A stretch of DNA of 64,000 bases from Dermanyssus gallinae. Its lineage: Eukaryota; Arthropoda; Arachnida; Mesostigmata; Dermanyssidae. This document shows positions 1 to 10,600 of the stretch, piece after piece. The notes beneath the pieces were generated by a model. That model saw only the letters and a program-made list of their open reading frames with translations, had not been told where the DNA came from and made no database searches. Position 1 is the first letter of the stretch. Every line of letters begins with the position of its first letter. The translations under genes were made by a program, and so were the position numbers. The stretch lies in the NCBI GenBank assembly GCA_003439945.1, contig QVRM01001753.1:1-64000 (forward strand), given 5' to 3'.

Positions 1-2
1 TC

Positions 3-387
3 AACCAAACCGGCGGGTTCCTTCCTCGAGAGCGGTTGGCGCACACCTCTCGAACGTTCACAGCCGGCGACGTGCAGGCGTTCGGTGAGCTCACTGGAGA
101 TTTGAACCCGATCCACGTCGATCCGAAGGCGGCGGCGCGATTCGGCTTCGAGCGGTGCATCGTGCACGGCGCTCTGCTAACGGCCTAGTATCGGGACTGA
201 TCGCGTCGAGTCTGTCGCACTGTGTCGTTCTCGAACAGACGCTCAACTTTCCCCGGCCGCTGCCGGTCGGCGACACCGTCCCGTCACGCTGGAGCTCGTC
301 GAGCAGCGAAAGCGATTCGTGTCGGTCAAGTACACGTGCTGCCACGATCCGCTGAAGTACGTCGTTATGGCGGCCACGCGCGACTAG
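3..387 (+). CDS. HTD2: HTD2-like hydroxyacyl-thioester dehydratase (MaoC hotdog), 5'-partial, two frame breaks
   Basis: The protein reads as a MaoC/hotdog dehydratase of the mitochondrial fatty acid synthesis type, which dehydrates 3-hydroxyacyl-ACP. Visible in the first frame are TFTAGDVQAFGELTGD, the catalytic D-x-N-P-x-H motif (GDLNPIH) and a VHGALL helix start. The reading frame then moves by -1 near 178, continues as NGLVSGLIASSL and LPVGDTV, moves by -1 again near 283, and ends VMAATRD before TAG at 385-387. Two single-base deletions explain both shifts, and the conserved protein order is unbroken. The start lies left of the window. In vertebrates HTD2 is made from a bicistronic RPP14 transcript; whether that holds here cannot be seen. 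It may be a functional gene with consensus errors or a decayed copy. Family call is fairly sure, integrity is not. Confidence 0.75.
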
Positions 388-429
388 CTCTGTCCGTCGA
401 GAAGAACTGTCCGCCGGCATTGTCGAATT

Positions 430-1258
430 AGTAGCTTCAATTCATTATCATCATCGCCATCATCTCATCATCATTATCGTCGTCGTCATCATTCTTCGTC
501 ACCGAAAAGAGTGAGCGGTGAGTTGCAAGAGCGAGCTGAGGGGTTGAAAGAACGCAACGCTAACAGAGCAACAACAAGAAAGCAACAGCAACAACAAACA
601 ATAAAGTAGCAACACAGCAACAATAAAGTAACAACAACGATAACAACAGCAACGAGAACAACAAAAAACGCACGCAAGTCGTGATACGGCTTACTGACTG
701 GACGCTTCATCAGTATGTGAGAGTCTGCTGATGACTGGTTGTTCAGAACCAAGATTGCCACCAGTGTTCACGGTGGTGACAGCAATTACGTCGGCTAGTT
801 TGGCGTGGTGCGACTGTACAAACAACAACAATAACAACAACAAAGAATAACTGCAACTACCACGACCACAAACAACGAACACAACAACAACAGCATCGTA
901 GCTGCGATCGGATTAGGTGTTCTTCTAGAGTTACATATAGCCGCTATCATACTAGTTCTTGAGGAGGCCTTGCCAGCTTCCGAATTCCCTTGCTCTTCCT
1001 CTTCTTTGTCGTGCTATTGTTGCTGCTGCTGTGTGTGTTTTTGTGATGTTGTTGCTGATGTCGTAATTGTTGTTGCTGCTGTTGCCGCGGCTATTTATTG
1101 AGATTACAGCGAGGTAGCTAATTCCCTGCATCGGCACACTACGACGCTCAGCTTCAGCAGTGGCATACGTGGGAGAGACACCGACGATAGACCAGATACA
1201 CAGACAGCCGGCCCACAGAAGGACGAATTGAACAACCGAACGAGCGAACAGACGAACG
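430..1258 (+). other. CAA-rich gene-free stretch ahead of TRAPPC4
   Basis: No gene is supported here. The segment 540-680 and the segment 815-900 are dense in CAACAA/CAGCAA repeats on the + strand, with AATAAA-like hexamers near 600 and 622 that could serve the upstream HTD2-like gene. The 1010-1090 part is GTT/GCT-rich, i.e. the same repeat type on the other strand. The stretch probably holds the HTD2 3' UTR and the TRAPPC4 promoter and leader. No TATA box or other defined element was recognised. Confidence 0.4.
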
Positions 1259-1917
1259 ATGGGTGTGCAGAGCATTTACATAGTGAACAAGTCCGGCGGC
1301 CTGATTCTACCACTGGGAGGCGACGGCGACGACGACGCAGGCGGCCCTCGAAGTCGAGAAGACGTTCCGCTATCCTCTCGACATCAAGTTGGCCGTCAAG
1401 CGCGACATCAACCGGTGGCAGGTGACGTTCGGCGAACGCGACGGCATCAAGGTCGGCCCACACGATACTCGCCATCAACGGCGAGCCGGCCGACGGCCTC
1501 AAGCTGAAGGACGGCCGCGACATCGGCGAGGTGCTGGCCAGCGCCGACAACTACCCGATCAGCATCAAGTTCGGCCGCGTGCGGCCGACGTCGAACGAGC
1601 GCATGTTCTTCGCGTCGACGTTCCACTCGCTGTACGCGATCGCGTCCCAGCTCAGCCCCGAGCAGCGATCGTCCGGCATCGAGATTCTCGAGGCCGACAC
1701 GTTCCGCCTCTACTGCTACCAGACGGTGACCGGCATCAAGTTTATGGCCGTCACCGACCCGCGCCAGGCGAACGTCGACGCGCTGCTCCGCAAGCTCTTC
1801 GAGGTGTACGCCGACTTCGCGCTCAAGAATCCGTTCTACGCGCTCGAGCAGCCCATTCGGTGCGAGCTGTTCGACGTCAACCTGCAGCAGGCCGTCGAGA
1901 GCATCGACCGCATCTAG
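1259..1917 (+). CDS. TRAPPC4: TRAPPC4 (Sybindin/TRS23 family), TRAPP tethering complex subunit, two frame breaks
   Basis: TRAPPC4 is a longin-fold core subunit of the TRAPP complex, a Rab GEF/tether acting between ER and Golgi. The ATG at 1259 opens with [16 protein letters not shown], the family N-terminus. After a +1 shift near 1325-1345 the frame gives [14 protein letters not shown] and the DGIKVG segment. After another +1 shift near 1460 it gives [12 protein letters not shown] (the PDZ-like insert), [48 protein letters not shown] and [18 protein letters not shown], with TAG at 1915-1917. Total length of about 219 codons equals the family norm. The gene has no intron in this window. Codon use is strongly GC-rich at third positions, unlike the flanking DNA. 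The two breaks fit assembly indels; a processed pseudogene is the alternative, although no poly(A) tract follows. Confidence 0.85.
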
Positions 1918-3575
1918 TCTCTCGCTCGTTCGTCTTCTCTATCAGCATCAGCATCAGCATCATCATCATCATAGATACACCACCTACAACCACCTACTTT
2001 ACGACTCGATACGTTCGAAGACCGTCTTTGTCGGACGTCACGACCGCCGTTGCCGCTGCTGCTGCTGCTACTGCCACTTCTTCTACTGCCGGAAGTTTCT
2101 GCTTTCCCTGTTGTTTCCTTCCTCGACGAGCTCAGATCGACAGAGCGGTACGTAATAGAGCATCCCGGTACGGAACACGTGAACTTTGAACACTGACTGA
2201 ATCGGCGGTCGTAGGGCAGAGGCAGGGTGTTCGGTGCTCGAGTTCCGAGTATCGGTCTCGAGGCAACAAGCAACATGCTGTTAATAATGATACTAATAAT
2301 ATGTTTTTTTTTCAATTTTGATTTGATAATAATAATCGTCCCCTATATGTCATCGCAATTGCTACTAGATAACAGCAGTAGTAGCGGCAGCGCTACCACG
2401 AGAGAAGGGGCTCGTGGTTCTGTCCTACTGGGCGATTGTGATTAAATACGATTACATTAAATGATTGGCTTTCGCCAGAGAATATAGGTGTGCCATAGAA
2501 GAATTGTTTTTATTTTTAAACGGTTCCGTTCGCCCCATGGAATGCCGTCAGAGTCGTTTGACATTGTGGAAATATTGAAGATCATACTGAAATGTCCTTT
2601 AGATAGACCGATAGATTTTAGCCATTTGTGTGTGTGTGATTTCAATAGGTATGATTTGCCTACGGATTTCGTTGCGGGGAGTAGCGACGTGGGATACTCT
2701 AATATAAAAAGTTTAGTACATCATCAAACCCTAATTAAAATGCTCTAAACGGTGTTCAGAGATATATCTTCGACAGATTTAATATCTAGTTGGTAACAGA
2801 AAGAATTTCAGTATCTTTTCGGTCACTAGTTACTGAAGTTGTTGCAGCTCTTGTACATTTTATATCTAGTTTTCATGTCCTCGTGACTTTTCGTGCAGAA
2901 TATTCTACAGGCCTCGTAAAAGTATTTAATGCATCTGATATATATATATACAGTATGCGAGCGTTGCTTACGAACAAGGGTTACTAACACTCGAGAAATT
3001 GAATTTGCACGTGTGATTAAATATCCACATAACTTACACATAACATAAAGGATTTTTGTACATACGTTAGTAAATGCGTGTATGCATATACGTTACCCAG
3101 GCATTAGCAGAGTGAACAATACAATGGCGCGCCTTTCATGTCACATTTCTCGCAATAAATAAGGATTATTACTTATCCGCATAGCCAAGGTCCTTCTGCC
3201 GTTGGCTATGGTTCACTCAACGGTCAGTGCTTAAAGGTGTTTTAATGTCGACGGATCTTACGTTTGCTGTAGCGTTTATATTGTTCACCCGTCTATAGTC
3301 CATATTTGTGCAAACACACACGTATTACCACAGCTTGCAAGCTCAAACATTACTAAATATATATTTGCTGTGCGAACAAATAGTCGTTGGAATCAAATAA
3401 TGCGTGTATCAAAATGTATTGCAAGAATTGAAATAATCAATGACATATCTGCCTAGCATGTAGACAGATAATTGCACAACCAGGCGGTTTTGCAGTCTGC
3501 ATTCGGTAATCAAAGGCGTTTTCTATTCTACTCTAATCGTTGATTTGTTCTTGTTTTCTCCTATTTCTTTTTACT
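1918..3575. other. Intergenic region TRAPPC4-NUBPL
   Basis: Nothing coding is supported. The first 550 bases are probably the TRAPPC4 3' UTR, with GCT/CAT-rich simple sequence and an ATTAAA-like hexamer near 2443. The rest is AT-rich without recognisable repeats apart from a short (TA)n at about 2938-2950. A pyrimidine-rich stretch at 3541-3575 directly precedes the first NUBPL coding sequence. Confidence 0.4.
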
Positions 3576-3618
3576 ATGCTTCTTCGTCGGCTAGCCGCCT
3601 TCGGAGGTGTCGCCACGC

Positions 3619-6600
3619 ATGCAGAAGGGCCTACCCAAGAGACTTCCGCTTGCGGGCGTTGATAAGATCGTTCTTGTGTCGTCGGCTAAAGGTGGTGTTG
3701 GAAAATCCACCACCGCTGGTAAGCTATACTTTTATGAATTATTTCTACCGTTTAAACACTATTCACGCGGACTCAGTTATTCACACAGTCTAGATGTTTT
3801 ATCCCCCAGACGCTTGCTAGTAGCAGGTTGCTAGTAGACTGTTTAGTTTATACCATATATTCGTATATATATTTTAATGAATTTAATCATTTGCGTCCTA
3901 CATATATTTCACAGATGCGTAGCCGAGCACATGCTTTCGTATGTTCTGGTCCCACATGGACGCAAGAAAAACTGAGAAGGGATCTTTGTTTTGGCGTCCA
4001 CTTTTGACCTTGTAATAAGCCCGGTGCAATTGTGTGCCTATTTCAGTAAATATCGCAATTAGTGCTGCAAGGCAAGGTGGTCGGCGTGTCGGTCTTCTTG
4101 ATGCCGATGTGTTCGGGCCTTCTATACCACAAATGATGAATTTACGAGGTGAACCCGAACTCAACTCACGTAAGTTTGATGTGGCTATAGCACTTTTTGG
4201 CCGTATAGATTTTTCCTCTGTCGGGTTAGTGGACAGCTTTTATAGCTCGAACGTTTGAAGTTGAGAAATTGAATTATGGTTCTTTAAAATAACTCTTCCT
4301 CTATTTAGTGTATTTAGACATACAGGCGCATACACACAATGAGGTAGCAGTGCGCGTGCAAAAAAAAGCAAATAATGCGTGTGCAAAAAAATCCTGAACG
4401 GGAATTTAAGTCAACTGTCACATTCATGACTCGAACTACGAGTCATAGTTGAGCGACCAGTCGCAAAAGTACTACAGAGACACATTTCCGGATAGGGTGA
4501 CCGCATATTACTGTATGAAATTCTGGGGCATGGTCAAACTCGGTGAGAAATTATTTTTTTGCCAATGGAAAGCGGTTGCAGAACTGTTTTATATAAGAGT
4601 GAGATTATTTTTTTATTCATTTTCTGGGAGAGAACGTATTCCTCAATTAAAAAACCGAACATACCGGTCTACATTGTACGAATTATACATAGACTTAGCT
4701 AGAGCAGGAACTATACACCACCACTACGTTCACACGAATGTACATCTTAAGTGAACCATTTTGGTGTCAAATTTGTAGAGCTGACGTCTGTGGTTGCACA
4801 ATAACCCAAATCTCCTGTTGACCATACCCGATATGAGTGCATACATGCAGCTACTATGCTCGCTTTCGTTGTCGATCAAGTCACTTGTCAAACATGTAGA
4901 AGCTCACATATATATTTTTTTAGCCTAAGTCTTACTCGAACGAATGCCCGTCAGTCATTCTAAAAAAAATAAAACTGAAAAAACGCATCACCGTTGGTGG
5001 AACCGCCATGATGCGAGAGCAAACGAGAAGGGCTCAGCTTTTAGTCGTTCTATGGGACGGCATCTTGCGTGACTTTGATTAGAGAAGTCGAGCTGAGTGG
5101 TGCGGTGATTGAGCCTTCTGTCTCCATTCGATTAACGTTCCATTATAAAGTGCAGGCGTTTCTACCACGTGTATCGTGATGGGCCGGTTTACAAATGCCG
5201 AGAAAACTGACATGCATTTAACGTATGGTAAAGCAGGCGATAACGCGAGTGCAGCGCGCCGTTTTTACGCAGAGCGTTTTCCACGCCGACGGATACCTTA
5301 CAGCAGAATGTTTACGAGTCTACATTGCTTTGCGAAGCTGGATCATTTCATGGCCGTCACTACGACGCCGGACGACTGCGGACAGTGAGAAGCCCAAACA
5401 CGGAGGGACGTATTATTAAACAAATAGTCGCGCGTCCTTCCGCAGGCATTTGGAAGGTGGCTAGAAGAAGTATCATCAGAGCTGCATCGATTGTGTAAAG
5501 AAACAAAAAAAGTTGCAGCGTTAAGCTTTGCGAGATTCTGATTTCCAGCCACGCATTTCTTATTGTCGCTGGTTTCCGCAACAGCGTTGCTTCTCCGTGA
5601 ATGTGTGGGCTGGCATAGTGGACATCACCTTATCGGCCTTTATATAATTCCCTACAGGTTAAGTGGATTTACATACTACATATTTCTGAGCACAACTTTA
5701 CCAGAATTCTTGGCAGTACGCTCCACAGAGTATTCGGTCGAGGATGTGCACCAGCACACAACGCAGTTTAGGCACGGAATTATCTGGAGAAATAGTCGAA
5801 ATCGTTCCATACTTTCCCTACCTGGGGGTCGGGTTTTTTTCACGTGGCACAAGCTTCTCCAGGCATGTTGAAGAAAGAGTCCGAAAAGGCCTACAATCCT
5901 TTTACAGTATCAAGGACCCATGCAGACTGTCGATGGAGGTTGCGGTTAAGCTGTTTAACCTGAAGATTGCACCCACAGCATCTTACGGCGTTCAGGTGAT
6001 CTGGCCGTATCGCACGAGATCGAACCTAAGGGCGTTTGATCAACTTAAAGCCAGTTTTCTAAAGAAAGCGTTGAACGTCCACCGCACTAGCCTGAATAGG
6101 TTAGTGTACTTATTGGCATCGTCGCCGTTATTCGTTGTGGACTTACAGAGGATGTACAACCTGCCGAAGACGACGGTTTTTAGAGAACACGTCTTAGACT
6201 GGGAGAATAAAATGGCCGACATCGACCCGCTGTTTTATGAAACGAGAGCAATTGCGTCGGATTTGTGGAGAGCCTGCAGTTATGAGAACCGGCATCTAAT
6301 CACCAGATTTGCCGTCTACGGCTTCCATCTGAAGATCTGTGCGCGCGAGAAGTTTCATGAAATCTCGGCGGAGTGTATGTGTAAACTTTGTGGCTGCCCG
6401 TGTGATCTATATCACCTTTAGCGTTGTGAAAGAGCAATTCCGCGGTCTCAACTCTGGATATGCGATGTCTATGATGTATATTCTTAAACCAATCATTGGT
6501 TAATAAAACTACTACTACTACAACCTTCACAACATTATCTGGATGAGATCTTCGCCAATCGCTGGATTGGCCGAGGCGGTCCACAAGCTTGGCCATCGCG

Positions 6601-7632
6601 ATCGCCTGATCTATCCAGTCTCGACGTTTCCTTTGGGGCCACCTAAATGATCTAGTCTATGCAATTCCTTTTGCGTTTCCTAAAGATTTGATCGCTAGAA
6701 TAGTTACTGCTGCTGCTGGAACCATTCGGAAGGCGCTTGGTATCCCTAAACGCGTGCAACGAGAGCTCTGCCGTCGCTACAGAATGTGCTGATTTGACTG
6801 ACAGCAAGATTCGTTTGAGCAATATTTGGACTAAAATAAATATTTTTCTGAGCTTCTACGGGTTTGACGAGTGACTCGATTGACAAATAAAGCAAACATA
6901 GTAGCTGCATGTATGCACTCACGCCTGATATGGCCATCGGAAAAAAATTGAGTTACCTTGCAACCAAAGACGTCAGCTCTACCAATTTGGTTTAAAAAAA
7001 ATCAAAATGTTTTTTAAGATGTGCGTGCGTCGAAACGTATTGGTTGTTTTCAGGTGCAGAATTTTCTTGAATGCTCCGGTATGCTCGTTTGTTAATTGAG
7101 ATTGTTTTTAAATTATTTTTTCACCGAGCTTGAACCTACCCCAGAGTTTCAGATAATAATATCCGGTTATCCTATCCGGACTGATACGCGTTAAGTGAAA
7201 TGTGTCTTTGCAGTACTCTTTCGCGGTGATATATATATATATATATATATATGCTCCTAGTGGCTACTGACATGGTTTGAACGCAAATAATTAAAAAATA
7301 ATTTCAATTTCTACTTGAATATTTGATGCATTATTCAGAGAACCTGATGTTACCTCTCATTAACTACGATGTGAAGGTGATGTCTATGGGGTTTCTGGTG
7401 AGCGAGACGGCTGCAATAGCGTGGCGAGGCCTCATGGTAATGCAAGCCATTCAACGTCTCCTTCGCAACGTCCACTGGGGCTCGGAGGGTCTCGACGTGC
7501 TCTTCGTTGATATGCCGCCTGGTACGTTGTTCTCCTAAGAAGCTACTTTAAACCATCAGTTGCCTGTCATATATCTGTAGATTAGAATAGGATTTTATCT
7601 AAACCGACACATGCCTCGATTGTATATACACG

Positions 7633-7670
<38 letters not shown>

Positions 7671-10600
7671 GCTGACTAAGACAAATCTTCAAAAAGATAA
7701 TTTCAAAAATGTTATGTGCTACGCCGAATAGAATCCGAGATGCGTAAAAAAACGTAAGTCTTCAAATGGTTGTAGTAGAAGATTTGTGGACAGACTTGTA
7801 CGGAGTATGAGAGTTTAATACTCTCAGGTTTTGGTTATTGCGAGTGTGTGTGCTTGGGTGGAACGCCAGGGTGTAATATCGATTGTCATTCGTGTATTTG
7901 CTACCCACATATATATGATATTGTGTGTGTCTGCTGAATGTGGCTTTAGGCACAGGCGATGTTCAGCTGTCGATAGCGCAGAACATTCCAATCGATGGTG
8001 CTGTGATCGTTACGACTCCGCAGAAGGTGGCACTCCTAGACGCCAGGCGAGGCGTTGAGATGTTCCGCAAAATGGACGTACCTCTGTTGGGCATTGTTCA
8101 GAACATGTCTGACCACGTGTGCGGAAAATGCGGCCACATAACACATCTCTTCGGAAAGGATGGAGCAGCCAAGATGGCTGCTGAAATGGACGTGGAGCTC
8201 CTTGGTTAGTGCTGTCAATTGTAACGGTTGTGGTAGATAGCAGATTTAGGAGAGCCAGCGAATATATTTTATATATGTATATGTACCTTGTATGCTCGAT
8301 TGTCACACGACTATTTATTCATTTGTCAATGCATTCGATTGTGCGGGAAAGCCTTCTCAGAAACTAGGACTCGAAACTAATGCTTTTCTTGTTTGTGTTT
8401 ATACACTCGATAAAAGGTCGCACAAGGGGGCGGTTAGTTTACTCCACTTGCCATAGGCTGAAGATCACTCTATAGAAATTAATATACGAGGTATGTTCAA
8501 AAAGTATCGCGACTTTTGTGTTTTTTCAAAAATTATTCATTTATTCATGAATATCTATTTGTCCCCTTCAAAGTAATCCCCATGAGATATTATACACTTG
8601 TGCCAACGGTTTTTCCAATCTTCGAAGCACTTCAAAAAAACATATTTTTTTATCTTGTTCAGCTCCTCCTTCGATGCCGTCTTTATCTCGTCAAGCGTAG
8701 CGTAACGTCGTCCTTTCATGGGCCTCTTCAGTTTAGGGAACAAGAAAAAGTCACAGGGGGCCAGATCTGGGGAATACGGTGGCTGCGGCATCATTAGTGT
8801 GTTGTTTTTGGCCAAAAACTCGCGCACAAGCAACGATGTGTGAGCAGGGGCGTTATCGTGGTGCAAAAGCCAATTTTGTTCTTCCACAAATCCGGGCGTT
8901 TCTGGCGAATTGCTTCGCGCAAATTGCGCATAACTTGCAGGTAATATTCCTTATTGACCGTTCTACCCTGTGGCAAGAACTCATGATGCACCACGCCCCT
9001 GCAATCGAAGAAAACTGTCAGCAAAACTTTCACATTCGACCGAACTTGGCGCGCTTTTTTCGGTCTTGGTTCGTGCGGCAGCTTCCATTGAGATGATTGA
9101 GCTTTGGTTTCCACGTCATAACCATAAACCCACGATTCGTCACCAGTTATGACCCTCTGGAGCAAATTTGGGTCGTCGCGGACAGAGTCCAACATCTCAT
9201 TAGCAATGTTCATGCGATGCTGTTTTGGTCGCAATTGAGCAATTTTGGTACGAATTTCGCGGCGACCCGTCTCATGCCCAAATCATTGATAAAAATCGAA
9301 TGGCACGAGCCAATCGATATGTTTAGGTCCTCAGCAACTTCTCTAACGGTGATTCGACGATTGGCCAATACCATTTTCTCCACTTCATTAATTTTTTCGT
9401 CTGTTGTTGAAGTGATCGGGCGTCCGGCACGCTCTTCGTCGTTCACATCTTCTCGGCCTTCTGAGAACATTTGTACCACCGATAAACGTTGCTTCGGTCC
9501 AAGGTAGCTTCTCCGTATGCCACAGTCAACATTCGGAATGCATCCGCGCACTTAATTTCGTTTTTCACACAAAATTTGATAGAGGTTCTTTGATCCATTT
9601 TTTTGAATAGATAAAAATCGAAGACGATCCAAAACACGTGCAAGCAAAGCAGCTGTCAACAATTAAGTGAACATTCAAAATGGCCGAGCTTGTCGGCATA
9701 AGTGAGAGACATGAGTACCAACATAACGCCACAAAAAATCGAAATTCGAATATACGTAACCCGCGAAAATTCAAAAGTCGCGATATTTTTTGAACACACC
9801 TCGTACACCTCAAGTAATTACAATATGCCATTTATCCATCTCCATAGGTTAAATTAATATGAAATGTCCAATTTTATTTTGGGCAGCCCATATATTATAT
9901 AATCGTATATAGAATTCATATTCAGATAATATAATCATCGACCAGAAGGTCCTCCCGACCGGTGGTCTGCTTTCATGTGGCCACTTCTCACTCGTTTTGC
10001 CTATTAAGCCAAGGCAGCAGGCGTCCCGGACGGTACCACCGGGTGTCACCCGGGGCATTAACCGTCCAGCCCGCGGGTCCTCGTGCAGAACGGTCCCCCC
10101 GTATTGGCAATAGCCTTAACAGCCCTCGAATGGGCCACGACAGGATGACAATATGAATTCGTTGCCAACCAAGCTCTATCGTATGCCTTGCCCCCCGGTT
10201 AGTTGTTAAAACACGGGAGTGTTACTATTGGGAGTTTGTACCGTCTGACTAACTTACATAGGGGCCAGTGAAGGTCCCCGCAGCGCGCGGAAGTCGCGCA
10301 CCAGCAGACCAGGCCGGTAAGAGAGTCATAGTTACTTTTATATATAAAATATATATAAAACTATATTTTATACATATATAGTATGGGCTGATGCAGTTTA
10401 TTTATATTTATATATATTTTATATATTTTGTTTCAATAAATGTTACAGCTTTATTTGCTTATATGTAAGAACTTTATATGCTTATCCATATTTGTTGTTT
10501 ATTAAACATTATTGGTAGATTCACAGATTAATTACAAGCTGTACTGTTCAAGCATGCTAATTACAGCACGATGCGTTGACCTGAAAAGATCTTCGCTTCG

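Larger units (their letters stand above)
4738..7025. repeat. Inverted repeat pair (about 220-bp arms) in a NUBPL intron
   Basis: The segment at about 4738-4958 matches the reverse complement of about 6790-7025. Shared blocks include GTAGAGCTGACGTCT, GAGTGCATACATGCAGCTAC and TAGAAGCTCA. The arms have diverged by many substitutions. Translated in the frame from 4832 and its counterpart, both arms share [12 protein letters not shown] and VEA, and many of the differences fall in third positions. That suggests a coding ancestor in a mobile element. Between the arms lie a helix-turn-helix fragment and a reverse transcriptase tail. It is either a foldback-type element or two independent copies in opposite orientation. 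Confidence 0.6.
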
